Shown here in pieces: positions 51,584 through 61,171 of a stretch of DNA of 64,000 nt. The notes under the pieces were generated by a model, which was given only the letters and a program-made list of their open reading frames with translations, had not been told where the DNA came from and did no database searches. Position 1 is the first letter of the stretch. Every line of letters begins with the position of its first letter. The position numbers and the translations under genes are program-made. This DNA is from an uncultured Porphyromonadaceae bacterium (GTDB lineage Bacteria; Bacteroidota; Bacteroidia; Bacteroidales; Muribaculaceae), in assembly GCA_902491625.1 (NCBI GenBank), contig CABUIO010000003.1, forward strand, positions 62,001 to 126,000. Reading direction: 5' to 3'.

Positions 51584-52579
51584 ATGATTACCGACGACAT
51601 CAGACATATTATAAAAGACTCTCGCGCCAATGCTGTGCGTTCTGTAGACTTTTGCAGGGTAAAGATGTATTGGCGAATAGGACAACGCATTGTCGAAGAA
51701 GAACAAGGCGGAAGTTCCCGTGCCGAGTATGGAACCAAACTTATTCAAAATCTTGCTGCTCAACTTGAACCGGAGTTCGGCAGTGGATTTTCATATCGTC
51801 AACTCAATTTCAGCCGTCAATTTTATCTGGAATATCCAAAAGTGAACGCACTGCGTTCACAATTCAACTGGACACAGTATCGTGCTCTAATTCAGATCTC
51901 TGACAAAGACAAACGCGAATATTATGAACTTGAAGCGGCCAATAACAATTGGACCGCGCGAGAGATGGAGCGTCAGATTCATTCAATGCTCTATGAGCGA
52001 TTGTTACTCAGCAGCGATAAGGAAGCTGTACTGGCTGTTGCCCGGCGGGATCGTATTCCTCAGTCACCTCAGGAAATAGTAAAGGATCCCATGATCCTTG
52101 AATTTCTTGGGTTGGAACAACGACCACAATACTATGAGTCCGACCTCGAAAATGCGCTCATCAGCCATCTTCAAGAGTTTTTACTTGAGCTTGGCAACGG
52201 CTTTACATTCGTCGCCCGCCAGAAGCGACTACTTCTTGAAGATGACGAGTTCTTTGCCGACCTTGTGTTCTACAACCGCCTGATGCGATGTTTCGTAGTC
52301 ATAGAATTAAAGACAGGTAAAGCAACACATCAAGACTTGGGACAGTTGCAAATGTATGTGAACTATTACGACCGATATGAGAAATCAGCCGATGAGAACC
52401 CGACAATAGGCATACTACTCTGTGCAGAGAAAAATGATACACTTGTCAGAATGTCCCTTCCTAAAGATAACAACTCCATAGTCGCATCAAAATACCAGCT
52501 TTACCTCCCGACTGAGCAACAGCTGATAAACGAAGTTGAGAAAGTTAAATCCGAACTAAAATCGAGAGAAGTAGAGTAA
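51584..52579 (+). CDS. YhcG/DUF1016 PD-(D/E)XK nuclease-domain protein
   Basis: A 331-aa cytoplasmic protein. The N-terminal DUF1016_N domain is at about 1-145 (YWRIGQRIVEEEQGGSSRAEYG, in part), and the PDDEXK_9-type domain at about 170-300, with catalytic residues in ADLVFYNR and VVIELKTGKATHQDLGQLQMY. These proteins occur beside restriction or defence genes and within mobile regions. Here it is alone, with no methyltransferase or toxin partner. The region just upstream holds a direct-repeat scar. Confidence 0.88.
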   Translation: MITDDIRHIIKDSRANAVRSVDFCRVKMYWRIGQRIVEEEQGGSSRAEYGTKLIQNLAAQLEPEFGSGFSYRQLNFSRQFYLEYPKVNALRSQFNWTQYRALIQISDKDKREYYELEAANNNWTAREMERQIHSMLYERLLLSSDKEAVLAVARRDRIPQSPQEIVKDPMILEFLGLEQRPQYYESDLENALISHLQEFLLELGNGFTFVARQKRLLLEDDEFFADLVFYNRLMRCFVVIELKTGKATHQDLGQLQMYVNYYDRYEKSADENPTIGILLCAEKNDTLVRMSLPKDNNSIVASKYQLYLPTEQQLINEVEKVKSELKSREVE

Positions 52580-52591
52580 TTAAGAGTAAGT

Positions 52592-52653
52592 TAGATAAAC
52601 CGATTATCTAACAGGAGCATTCCTGCAACCGATTTCTCAGTATTGAGGAATGC
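52592..52653. terminator. Hairpins between convergent nuclease and HMA-protein genes
   Basis: Two stems: tagataa/ttatcta (52592-52598, 52604-52610) and gcattcct/aggaatgc (52617-52624, 52646-52653). The location between converging genes suggests a shared terminator region. Confidence 0.4.
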
Positions 52654-52681
52654 CTTCGCGTTCTAATGTCCTGACGAGGTC

Positions 52682-53074
52682 TTACTTTTTGTGGTGGTGG
52701 GAGGCGCCGTTGCAGCAGTCGCTCTCGGTGCCTTCGCAGGTCTTGGCCGGTGTGGTGCAGGGTGTGGCGGCACATTTGACTTCGGAATCCTTGCAGAGTA
52801 CCACCTCGTAGCCAAGCTTTGTCAAGGCTTGCGAAATATTGTCCACGTTAGTTTTCTCGCCGTCGAAGGTGACTGTCACGATGTCGCCGGGCACAACAGT
52901 CTCTATTGTAGTGACACCTTTCTCAAAGCGGAGGTTGGACTTTACCTTCGACTCGCAGTTGCTGCACGAGAGAGCAGGCCTGATCCTGAAGCTGACAGTG
53001 GTGTCCTTGTCAGACTTTGCATAGACGCCAAGTGAAACCACCATGGCGAGCATCAAAAGAAATATCTTTTTCAT
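52682..53074 (-). CDS. Secreted heavy-metal-associated (HMA) domain protein
   Basis: A 130-aa exported protein with a signal peptide (MKKIFLLMLAMVVSLGVYA). The HMA/copper-chaperone-like domain has the metal motif CSNC (in RPALSCSNCESKVKSNL) and the usual beta-alpha-beta-beta-alpha-beta pattern. After it comes a Cys/His-rich tail (KCAATPCTTP, ESDCCNGASHHHKK) that could bind more metal. A periplasmic rather than cytoplasmic HMA protein is a less common arrangement. It follows the TonB receptor gene by 35 bases, suggesting a metal-uptake or metal-sensing pair. Confidence 0.88.
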   Translation of the reverse strand: MKKIFLLMLAMVVSLGVYAKSDKDTTVSFRIRPALSCSNCESKVKSNLRFEKGVTTIETVVPGDIVTVTFDGEKTNVDNISQALTKLGYEVVLCKDSEVKCAATPCTTPAKTCEGTESDCCNGASHHHKK

Positions 53075-53109
53075 ATTCTAATAAGTTGTTAAAGTACGTG
53101 AAAACCGTG

Positions 53110-55527
53110 TCAGAATTCAAGTGTCAGGCGGACGTTGAACTGTCGGCGTGTCAGGTAGTTGGGAACAGCATATTGCAGTCCGTTGACGTCCGTGACCCAA
53201 TAGTAGCTGCTGACGTTGCTGATGTCGAATAGATTGAAGACATCGAAGCCGACAGAAATGTTCTTGAAGTTGCGAAGTAGTCCGTCGCGGGGACGATCAT
53301 TGTCGGAGGGCGCGCCGACAATCTGATAGCTGAGTCCAACATCCACACGCTTGTAGGCCGGAGCGCGGAACCATGTGACACTTCGCTTGATGCGTGGAGC
53401 CACCATGGTGAGGCCGTCGGAGAATATGCCTCGCAGACTGAATTTCAGCTTTGTGAATTTCGGGAAATAGTCGTTGAAGAAGAGGGAGAAGGCATAGCGC
53501 TGGTCGGATGGGAGCGGACACTTCACTCCGTCGAGTGTCTGCTGCGTCTTCATCAGCGAGAAGCTGACCCACGAGTCCGATCCGGGGACGAACTGACCGT
53601 AGAATTTCAGGTCGAGTCCCATCACATAGCCCTTGGAATCGTTGACGCCGCTGTAGCTGACCTTCAGGTTGTCGTATTCGTAGCTTATGAGATTACTCAG
53701 ATTCTTGTAGTAGGCTTCGGCAGAGAGCTTAAAGGGTCGGTTCATCGCCCGGAAGCTGTAGTCGGCACCGAGCAGAAACTGGAGGCTTCGCGGCGACTTG
53801 ATGTCACGGTTGAGCAGCACTATTCCGTTGCCGAGATCGTCGGTCACGGCCTGTCGGTACTCCTTATAGAAAGGAGACTGATAGTAAAGTCCTACGGCAG
53901 CGCGGTACGTCCAGTTGTGGTGAGCCTCGGGCGAGAAGGTGAAATTTACGCGCGGAGAGACAAGGAATTCCTTGTTGAAGCTCCAGTAAGAACCTCTCAC
54001 GCCTGCGTTTATGCTGAAAAATCCCGCAGAGTTATTGAAATAGATTGCATCCTCAAGGAAGAAAGCAGCACGTGTGGATGTGATGTCCTGACGCGATGCG
54101 AGATTGTAGATGAGGTGCACACCATCGGGCTGCGTAGGCAGGGAATAACCGGCGGAGTCACGCCATTCCCATTCGCGGGTACGGTCAAAGAAGCGCTCTG
54201 TCTGTACTGTAGCGCCGTAGGTGATGTGGTTGCTCTTTATGACCGAGGTGCCACGGAAGAGCCCCTGCAGCACGGAAGCTTTCAATCGGTTGCGGGAATG
54301 CTCCATATATTTGCCGACACCAAGCTCGCCGCCGATGCCCCCTTCGCCGGAAGTGCCAGCCTGATCAAGCCAATATTCGCCGGAAATGTCGTAGCTCACA
54401 AGCTCATTGGTAAGGAAACCCGAAACTCCGAGAGTGAAGTCAGTGGCGGCGTTGTGGCGGTAATTGGCCTGCAAAGCGGCAAGGAATGTCTCGAACTTAT
54501 CCTTCTCCTCGCCGTCGAAATAGACCTTGAATTTCTTGGTGTCGGTGCTTGTTCCGAAACTTGTCTCTCGATCGGCGGGCTTGAAGTTGTAGTGGTTGAT
54601 GCTCACGTTGCCGAGAAACGCTACAGAAAACTTGTCGCTGAAGCGCATCTTCATGTTGGTCTGATAGTCGAAGAAAGATGGATTGTATTCTCCCTTTGTC
54701 TCCAGAGAGCTGAGCAGCGAGTTGTTACGCTTGTAGCGGACGCCATGAAGCATCGAGAATTTGCCGGAATTGGTGCCTATATATCCGGTAGCACCCATGA
54801 GCGACGCGGAGATACCGGCCTCGAAAGCTTCCGGCTCACGATATGTAATGTCGAGCACACTCGACATCTTGTCGGAATATCTGGCAGGGAATCCTCCGGT
54901 GGAGAAACGTATGGAGCCGACAAGGTCGGGATTGATGATACTAAGGCCCTCCTGCTCGCCGGAGCGCATCAGCTGCGGACGGTAGATCTCCGTGCCGTTG
55001 ATGTAGACGGAATTTTCGTCGAACGAACCGCCGCGCACGCTGTATTGCGAACTCATCTCGTTCGAGGAGTTTACGCCGCCCATGGTCGTGAGCAGAGCTT
55101 CCACGGAACCGCCGGAGGCGTCGGGAGAGAGTTTCAGCGATTCGGTGTCGATTGTCTCCATGCCGCTAAGATTCGGCTTGTAGGCTATGACCTCGACAGC
55201 CTCAAGCATTGTCTCGTTGTAAGGGAGCACGACATTGAGGGTGACTTCGCCGCTCGCGCCGACCATCTTGCGTTTCACATCGCGATAGCCGATACATTTG
55301 AACTGCAGCGTGATGGTGTCGGCCTGAGCCACGCTGAGCTTGTAGTCGCCCTTCAGGTCGGTCTGTGTGCCAACAGCGGTGCCGGCGACACTGACTGTGG
55401 CAAACTCCACAGGCTCGCCCTCCTTGTTGGTGACCTTTCCGAGAAACTTGACAGACTCGGCGGAAGTCACAAGGCTGAACAGGCCGAGCAGACACACAAG
55501 TAAGCTTATTGTATAAATACGTTTCAC
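53110..55527 (-). CDS. TonB-dependent receptor with carboxypeptidase-like N-domain
   Basis: An 805-aa outer-membrane receptor; signal peptide at 1-23. The CarboxypepD_reg-like domain is at about 28-110 (FLGKVTNKEGEPVEFATVSV), followed by a plug (TMGGVNSSNEMSSQYSVRGG, VYINGTEIYRP) and a barrel to the C-terminal Phe (FNVRLTLEF). It is in line with the HMA-protein gene, so a metal or metal complex is a plausible substrate (inference). It lies 54 bases after maf on the same strand. Confidence 0.93.
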   Translation of the reverse strand: MKRIYTISLLVCLLGLFSLVTSAESVKFLGKVTNKEGEPVEFATVSVAGTAVGTQTDLKGDYKLSVAQADTITLQFKCIGYRDVKRKMVGASGEVTLNVVLPYNETMLEAVEVIAYKPNLSGMETIDTESLKLSPDASGGSVEALLTTMGGVNSSNEMSSQYSVRGGSFDENSVYINGTEIYRPQLMRSGEQEGLSIINPDLVGSIRFSTGGFPARYSDKMSSVLDITYREPEAFEAGISASLMGATGYIGTNSGKFSMLHGVRYKRNNSLLSSLETKGEYNPSFFDYQTNMKMRFSDKFSVAFLGNVSINHYNFKPADRETSFGTSTDTKKFKVYFDGEEKDKFETFLAALQANYRHNAATDFTLGVSGFLTNELVSYDISGEYWLDQAGTSGEGGIGGELGVGKYMEHSRNRLKASVLQGLFRGTSVIKSNHITYGATVQTERFFDRTREWEWRDSAGYSLPTQPDGVHLIYNLASRQDITSTRAAFFLEDAIYFNNSAGFFSINAGVRGSYWSFNKEFLVSPRVNFTFSPEAHHNWTYRAAVGLYYQSPFYKEYRQAVTDDLGNGIVLLNRDIKSPRSLQFLLGADYSFRAMNRPFKLSAEAYYKNLSNLISYEYDNLKVSYSGVNDSKGYVMGLDLKFYGQFVPGSDSWVSFSLMKTQQTLDGVKCPLPSDQRYAFSLFFNDYFPKFTKLKFSLRGIFSDGLTMVAPRIKRSVTWFRAPAYKRVDVGLSYQIVGAPSDNDRPRDGLLRNFKNISVGFDVFNLFDISNVSSYYWVTDVNGLQYAVPNYLTRRQFNVRLTLEF

Positions 55528-55581
55528 AATAATATAAACGCCTCGTCACCATGATTATTGCCGCCCGAAAGGCAAACATCG

Positions 55582-56163
55582 TCAGAAACTTCTGAGCAAC
55601 TTGTAAAGCTGATGGATGGGAAGTCCCATGACATTATAGAAGCTGCCGTCGATACGTTCGACCGCCACGCCTCCAATCCACTCCTGGATGCCGTATGCTC
55701 CGGCCTTGTCCAGCGGCGTGAATCCGTCGACATAGAAATCGATCTCTTCCCTTTCAAGCTTGCCGAATGTCACCGAAGTACTGACGGAGATTGTTTCCTG
55801 ACGATCCATTGTCGTGACCGTCACGCCGGTGACGACCGTATGGGTCTTGCCGGAAAGGAAACCTAACATCTCGCGTGCCTCGTCGAGATCGCGCGGCTTA
55901 CCGAGCATCTTTCCGTCGCAAACTACAACTGTATCTGCCGTGATTACAAGCTCGTTGTCGTCGATGAGCCGACGATACGCATCAGCCTTAAGACGCGACA
56001 GATACGGCGCGATTTCAAGCGCCGGAAGGTCGGCGGGAAATTCTTCCTTGACATTGCCGATCGAAACAACGGAATAAGGGACACGGATCTGTGTGAGCAG
56101 ATCGCGGCGGCGCGGCGACTTGCTTGCGAGGAGAATTCTGTATTTCTTAAGATTGTCTAACAC
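55582..56163 (-). CDS. maf: Maf-family nucleotide pyrophosphatase
   Basis: Hydrolyses non-canonical or m5/dTTP-UTP-type nucleotides, as house-cleaning activity; 193 aa. Signature ILLASKSPRRRDLLTQ at the N-terminus, with KADAYRRL, VITADTVVVCDGKMLGKP and GAYGIQEWIGG all present. It probably shares a transcript with the KdsC-like and DUF2520 genes upstream on the same strand. Confidence 0.93.
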   Translation of the reverse strand: MLDNLKKYRILLASKSPRRRDLLTQIRVPYSVVSIGNVKEEFPADLPALEIAPYLSRLKADAYRRLIDDNELVITADTVVVCDGKMLGKPRDLDEAREMLGFLSGKTHTVVTGVTVTTMDRQETISVSTSVTFGKLEREEIDFYVDGFTPLDKAGAYGIQEWIGGVAVERIDGSFYNVMGLPIHQLYKLLRSF

Positions 56164-56213
56164 TCTCTTTTCGATTCTAAATCTTCAACTTTCAATTTTC
56201 AACTCCATTGACA

Positions 56214-56738
56214 TCACCATCCGAAGGAATCGGCGTCGGTGAGCCAGAGATTCTGCGCCTTGAGAATCTGCTCCACAAGGTCGCGCACGCAACCGTAGCC
56301 GCCGTCGAAACGCGAGATATAGTGTGCAGTCTCCTTCGCCTCCCACACGGCGTCGTGAGGAGCGCATGGCAATCCGACGTTGCGCATGCACATCAGGTCG
56401 GGGATGTCGTCGCCCATGTAGGCGACTTCCTCGGCGCTGAGTCCGTGGCGCTTCATCCAGTCCAGCATCACAGGAAGCTTGTGGGCGGCGGCAAGATGAA
56501 TCTCCTTGATGCCGAGACTTGCGAAACGCACGCGCACGCTCTCGGTGTTGCCGCCCGTGATGACGGCAATCTGCAGACCTTTCTTGACGGCGAGCTGGAG
56601 GGCATAGCCATCCTTGGTGCTGATCATGCGCAGAGGCTCACCCTCGGGTGACAACGGAATGGTCGACGTGGAGAGGACGCCGTCAACGTCGAGGGCAATG
56701 CCCTTTATTTTAGTTAGATCGTAGTCAATCGCCGACAT
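56214..56738 (-). CDS. kdsC: KdsC-like HAD phosphatase (KDO-8-phosphate phosphatase)
   Basis: Releases KDO from KDO-8-phosphate for lipopolysaccharide core synthesis. It is 174 aa, a compact HAD C0 fold: DVDGVLSTS holds the nucleophile Asp, VITGG is motif II, the Lys is in the AAHK region, and MGDDIPDL is motif IV. The stand-alone short form is typical of KdsC, although related sugar-phosphate phosphatases look alike. Its start overlaps the DUF2520 gene by 14 bases. Confidence 0.88.
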   Translation of the reverse strand: MSAIDYDLTKIKGIALDVDGVLSTSTIPLSPEGEPLRMISTKDGYALQLAVKKGLQIAVITGGNTESVRVRFASLGIKEIHLAAAHKLPVMLDWMKRHGLSAEEVAYMGDDIPDLMCMRNVGLPCAPHDAVWEAKETAHYISRFDGGYGCVRDLVEQILKAQNLWLTDADSFGW

Positions 56739-57468
56739 TTTCTTCTATGGTTTTATCGTTGGCCTGTTCGATGATAAGCTGCGTCAGCTCACAATAAATC
56801 TTCTGCAACTGAGGCTGATCGGCGAGCAACTTCTCGTGCTTCTCCACGACAGCGAGGTCACCGCGACGCGCCGGTCCTGTCTGCGCCTCGCGGGGAGTGA
56901 GGTGATGCAGTTTAGCGGCGGAGGCGTCAATGAGCGGAAGGATATATTTGAAGGGCACATCCTCTGCCCCGAGCAAATCGAAGGAGACTTGCCAGAGCGC
57001 ATTGACGAAGTTGCAGGCAAACACGGAAGCCACGTGCATCTTCATCCGGCGTTCGGAATCCATCTCAACAATCTTGTCTGTGAAGAGCGAGGCTGCATCC
57101 CGTAGAATATCGACAGCCGATGCGTCGGAACCTTCGATAAACACCGGAATCTTCTGATAGTCAACGTCTGCATCCTTGGAAAAAGTCATCAGCGGATAGA
57201 AGACTCCGCGACGTCCCTTCACACAGTCGAGCACGTCGATCGAGGTGCTTCCAGACGTGTGAGCCACGACGCCCGAGAGTTCCGGAAGCCGCACGGCGAC
57301 CTCGGCGATTGCCTCGTCGGCAACAGAGATGATATATAGCTCGGCATCGAGAGGAAGATCCTCCAGTGTGCGCGAATTGATATTGTAGAGCTCATCGACA
57401 TTGCCGGCGAAGGCCACGCAGAGATGTGTCGCGACATTGCCTTGCCCTATTATACATATTGATTTCAT
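56725..57468 (-). CDS. Rossmann-like and DUF2520 domain protein
   Basis: A 247-aa protein resembling pyrroline-5-carboxylate/F420-type reductases. The N-terminal dinucleotide-binding motif is CIIGQGNVATHL, with ISVADEAIAEVA and HTSGSTSIDVL after it. The helical DUF2520 domain includes ASVFACNFVNALW and LTPREAQTGPARRGD. The reaction is unknown. It is conserved next to kdsC and maf in Bacteroidetes and overlaps kdsC by 14 bases. Confidence 0.9.
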   Translation of the reverse strand: MKSICIIGQGNVATHLCVAFAGNVDELYNINSRTLEDLPLDAELYIISVADEAIAEVAVRLPELSGVVAHTSGSTSIDVLDCVKGRRGVFYPLMTFSKDADVDYQKIPVFIEGSDASAVDILRDAASLFTDKIVEMDSERRMKMHVASVFACNFVNALWQVSFDLLGAEDVPFKYILPLIDASAAKLHHLTPREAQTGPARRGDLAVVEKHEKLLADQPQLQKIYCELTQLIIEQANDKTIEENVGD

Positions 57469-57519
57469 AGTCTTTTGCTATATTCTTCACAAAATTAACC
57501 AAAATTTCCGATTCCAAGG

Positions 57520-58512
57520 TCATTGCACGCACAAAAATGGGTTCTCATATCCCGAAGCGTAGGCGTCGAGGGCGACATGTCCCATCGTGCGCCGCAGATT
57601 GACCTCGATGCATGGCACTATCCTTCTGTGGGTGTCTATGAGTCCGTCGACTCCGAAAGGACCGACGTATGGCATCTCGGAGCGCTGCAGAAAGATAGTC
57701 TTCAGCAAAGGTCTGAGGAGCTTCGGAATTACCTGAAGCTTATCGACACGAGTATATTTCGCAAGACCATCCAGTATCACGTCCTGCGGAGCCGCCACAT
57801 TGCCTTTGTAGCGACCCTGAGAGTCTGTCTCAAACATCGAGAAACCTTTGAAATAGACCTCACGCCCATCGGATTCCCACTCCGTGGCGAAGTCGCAGGC
57901 GTTGTCATACATCGGCTCAATCACGATACTTCCCTGACGCGCGATGCACTCCCTGATGCGGCGCAATCCCTGCTCGTAGTTTTCTTTGGTGACAACAAGG
58001 ACGCCGCGTCCGCTGCTGCTCCACGGCATCTTGAGCATCACTCTACCAAATGCTATCATAAACTCTTTCGCTCCAAATCGGTCTGAAAACTCTTTGGGCC
58101 ACATGAACTCATCTTCACCTGAATACTCACGTACCATAATTGCATTGCGCCGGTGGGCAAGCATCCGCCAGCACGCAAGAGTCTCCTCCGAGGGAAGAAG
58201 CGTCTCGGGATAGCCCGAACGCGCAAGCATGGTGCGCAAAGAGAGATTCCAGCCCCACGGCGATAAAGGTTCTTCCAGACCTTTAAGATCGGGAAGGCAC
58301 AGCAAGCGAAGATCGGGACGTCGTTCGCTGATTTCGCGTAGAGCATGCTTCTCAGGCTCATGGAGCATCAGAATGGCATCACCTTCGGAGGCATAGATTG
58401 CCGGAAGAAACATGTTGCGGCGCTCGAAACCGACGACGCTTTTCGGAGGCGTATACATCCTCAGCCCGGAAGCCAGAGCCATGTCGGTAGACGGATTATA
58501 TAGATGTATCAT
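57520..58512 (-). CDS. Predicted ATP-grasp protein, function unknown
   Basis: A 330-aa protein from ATG 58512 (MIHLYNPSTDMALASG); the longer frame would intrude into clpB. ATP-grasp features are a glycine-rich loop (MLKMPWSSSGRGVLVVTKEN), the VIEPMYDNACDFATEWE strand, and a metal-binding end (YVGPFGVDGLID, CIEVNLRRTMGHVAL). The ligase substrate is unknown. It starts 58 bases after clpB on the same strand, and the frame is intact. Confidence 0.78.
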   Translation of the reverse strand: MIHLYNPSTDMALASGLRMYTPPKSVVGFERRNMFLPAIYASEGDAILMLHEPEKHALREISERRPDLRLLCLPDLKGLEEPLSPWGWNLSLRTMLARSGYPETLLPSEETLACWRMLAHRRNAIMVREYSGEDEFMWPKEFSDRFGAKEFMIAFGRVMLKMPWSSSGRGVLVVTKENYEQGLRRIRECIARQGSIVIEPMYDNACDFATEWESDGREVYFKGFSMFETDSQGRYKGNVAAPQDVILDGLAKYTRVDKLQVIPKLLRPLLKTIFLQRSEMPYVGPFGVDGLIDTHRRIVPCIEVNLRRTMGHVALDAYASGYENPFLCVQ

Positions 58513-58570
58513 AAACAAAGCCGGAAAGGTTACACCTTCCCGGCTGCAAATATAAGAGGATTTTTTCGAT

Positions 58571-61171
58571 TTATTTCTTTTCGCCGTTGCGGAAGACAAG
58601 CTGATCCCCTTCGACGTCGATGGTGATGGGATGCTCCCTGTCGACCTTCTGGGCGAGAATGTCCTTCGACAGCTGATTGAGCACGAGGCGCTGGATCGTG
58701 CGTTTCACGGGACGCGCGCCGAATTCGGGATCGTAGCCGTCGTCGGCAAGGAGTTCCATGGCGGCGGGAGTGACGATAAGTTCCACTCCGTTGGAGGCCA
58801 GCATCTTCTGGACACCGCGAACCTGCAGGCGGACGATTTCGAGAATTTCCTTCTTGTCGAGAGGCGTGAACATGATGACCTCGTCGATTCGGTTGAGGAA
58901 CTCGGGACGTATGGTCTGCTTGAGCATGTCCATGACATCCTGCTTGGTGCGTTCGATCGTCTCCACTCGATTCTCTTTCGTCATCTTGGCGAAATTCTCG
59001 CGGATGAGCGGCGAGCCCATGTTGGAGGTCATGATGATGATGGTGTTCTTGAAGTTGATGAAGCGGCCCTTGTTGTCGGTGAGGCGGCCGTCGTCGAGCA
59101 CCTGAAGAAGGATATTGAAGACGTCGGGATTGGCTTTCTCGATCTCATCAAAGAGCACTACGCTGTAAGGTTTGCGGCGCACCGCCTCGGTGAGCTGTCC
59201 TCCCTCCTCGTATCCGACATATCCCGGAGGCGCTCCGACCAGTCGGCTCACGGAATGCTTCTCCTGATATTCGCTCATGTCGATTCGGGTCATCATGTCC
59301 TCGTCGTCAAACAGATATTCGGCGAGCGCCTTGGCAAGTTCGGTCTTACCGACACCGGTGGTTCCGAGGAAGATAAAGCTTCCGATAGGGCGCCGTGGAT
59401 CGTTGAGTCCCGCACGGCTGCGGCGAACGGCGTCGCTCACGGCCTTGATGGCATCATCCTGGCCGATGACTCTGCGGTGCAGTTCCTCTTCGAGATGGAG
59501 AAGTTTCTCCTTCTCGCTCTGAGCCATCTTCGTCACCGGGATTCCGGTCCAGCGGCTCACGATTTCTGCGATATCCTCGGCATCGACCTCCTCCTTTATC
59601 ATGGCGCCGTCGCCCTGAAGAGTATTCAGACGTTCCTGGATTTTCTTGTTTTCGGCTTCTTTTTCCTTGATCTTGCTGTATCGGATTTCGGCGACTTTCG
59701 CATAGTCGCCCTCGCGCTCGGCGCGGTCTGCCTCGAATGTAAGCTGCTCAATATCGATCTTGTTCTGCTGTATCTTGTCGATCTCGGCTTTCTCGGCTTT
59801 CCATTTGGCCTTTAGAGACTTCTCCTCGTCACGAAGGTTGGCAAGGTCTTCGTCAATTTCCTTCAGCTTATATTTGTCGCCTTCGCGTTTCAGAGCCTCG
59901 CGTTCGATTTCAAGCTGCTGGATCTTGCGCGACGCCTCGTCGAGCGCCTGCGGCATGGAGTCCATCTCCAGACGCAACTTCGATGCAGCCTCGTCAATAA
60001 GGTCGATGGCCTTGTCAGGGAGAAAACGATCGGTGATATAGCGCACCGAGAGCTGCACGGCGGCGATGATGGCCTCGTCTTTGATCCTCACCTTGTGGTG
60101 GTTTTCGTAGCGCTCCTTCAGGCCGCGGAGAATCGAGATTGCGGACAGCTCGTCCGGCTCGTCGACCATTACCTTCTGGAAACGGCGCTCAAGAGCCTTG
60201 TCTTTTTCAAAATATTTCTGATACTCATCGAGTGTTGTGGCACCGATACTGCGAAGTTCGCCACGTGCGAGCGCAGGCTTGAGGATGTTGGCGGCATCCA
60301 TGGCGCCCTCACCCTTTCCGGCTCCTACAAGAGTGTGGATCTCGTCGATGAAAAGGATGATCTCGCCATCACTCTGAGTGACCTCGTTGACGATAGCTTT
60401 CAGACGTTCCTCAAATTCACCTTTATATTTGGCTCCCGCCACAAGCGCTCCCATGTCGAGCGAATAGATCTGTTTCGATTTCAGGTTCTCGGGTACGTCT
60501 CCGCGCACGATACGGTGGGCGAGGCCTTCGGCGATGGCGGTCTTTCCGGTTCCCGGTTCGCCGACAAGCATAGGATTGTTCTTTGTCCTTCGGCTCAGGA
60601 TCTGGAGCACACGGCGGATCTCCTCGTCTCGTCCGATGACAGGATCGAGCTTACCCTCGCGGGCGCGGTCATTGAGATTTATGGCATATTTCGAAAGAGC
60701 CTGATAGGATTCCTCGGCCGACTGTCCGGTGACTTTGTTGCCCTTGCGAAGCTCATCGATGGCTGCCTGCAACCCTTTCTCCGTCATGCCGGCGTCTTTC
60801 AGCAGTTGCGAGGCTTTGCACTTGGTGAGCAGAATACCCATAAGCATGGCCTCGACCGAGACATATTCGTCGCCCTGACGTTTGCTGTAATCCACTGCTT
60901 TCTGCAGGGCGTCGTTGCTCTCGCGGCTGAGCACCACGTCGGCGCCGGACACCTTCGGTAAAGTGGCGATCTCGCGGTCGAGCTGCTGAGTCAGCATGGC
61001 GGCGGTCAGACCGAGTTTCTGGAAAATGAAATTCACAATAGTCTCACTTTCAGAAACGATGGCCTTGAGAAGGTGCAACGGCTCGATCTGCTGCTGTCCT
61101 TTCTGACGCGTCAGCTCGATGGCCTTCTGCACGACCTCCTGCGATTTAATTGTAAAGTTGTTGAAGTTCAT
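58571..61171 (-). CDS. clpB: ClpB protein disaggregase
   Basis: Hexameric AAA+ chaperone that rescues aggregated proteins with DnaK. It is 866 aa: an N-terminal Clp-N pair (about 1-145), AAA-1 with GEPGTGKTAIAEG, a coiled-coil middle domain at about 410-525 (EREALKREGDKYKLKEIDED), AAA-2 with GTTGVGKTELAKAL, and the C-terminal small domain. The ClpP-binding loop of ClpA/X is absent, as expected. The 231-base gap upstream shows no clear heat-shock promoter that I can name. Confidence 0.97.
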   Translation of the reverse strand: MNFNNFTIKSQEVVQKAIELTRQKGQQQIEPLHLLKAIVSESETIVNFIFQKLGLTAAMLTQQLDREIATLPKVSGADVVLSRESNDALQKAVDYSKRQGDEYVSVEAMLMGILLTKCKASQLLKDAGMTEKGLQAAIDELRKGNKVTGQSAEESYQALSKYAINLNDRAREGKLDPVIGRDEEIRRVLQILSRRTKNNPMLVGEPGTGKTAIAEGLAHRIVRGDVPENLKSKQIYSLDMGALVAGAKYKGEFEERLKAIVNEVTQSDGEIILFIDEIHTLVGAGKGEGAMDAANILKPALARGELRSIGATTLDEYQKYFEKDKALERRFQKVMVDEPDELSAISILRGLKERYENHHKVRIKDEAIIAAVQLSVRYITDRFLPDKAIDLIDEAASKLRLEMDSMPQALDEASRKIQQLEIEREALKREGDKYKLKEIDEDLANLRDEEKSLKAKWKAEKAEIDKIQQNKIDIEQLTFEADRAEREGDYAKVAEIRYSKIKEKEAENKKIQERLNTLQGDGAMIKEEVDAEDIAEIVSRWTGIPVTKMAQSEKEKLLHLEEELHRRVIGQDDAIKAVSDAVRRSRAGLNDPRRPIGSFIFLGTTGVGKTELAKALAEYLFDDEDMMTRIDMSEYQEKHSVSRLVGAPPGYVGYEEGGQLTEAVRRKPYSVVLFDEIEKANPDVFNILLQVLDDGRLTDNKGRFINFKNTIIIMTSNMGSPLIRENFAKMTKENRVETIERTKQDVMDMLKQTIRPEFLNRIDEVIMFTPLDKKEILEIVRLQVRGVQKMLASNGVELIVTPAAMELLADDGYDPEFGARPVKRTIQRLVLNQLSKDILAQKVDREHPITIDVEGDQLVFRNGEKK

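Noticed and set aside
51291..51587. 98-codon frame overlapping the barrel gene and coupled (ATGA) to the YhcG gene
   Set aside because: Its start lies inside the barrel gene, its first part is the direct-repeat scar in another frame, and a -7 box sits within it. Only the last coil-like residues look protein-like, so it was not listed as a gene.
53917..55503. 528-codon open frame opposite the TonB receptor
   Set aside because: Shadow frame without signal, domain or promoter.
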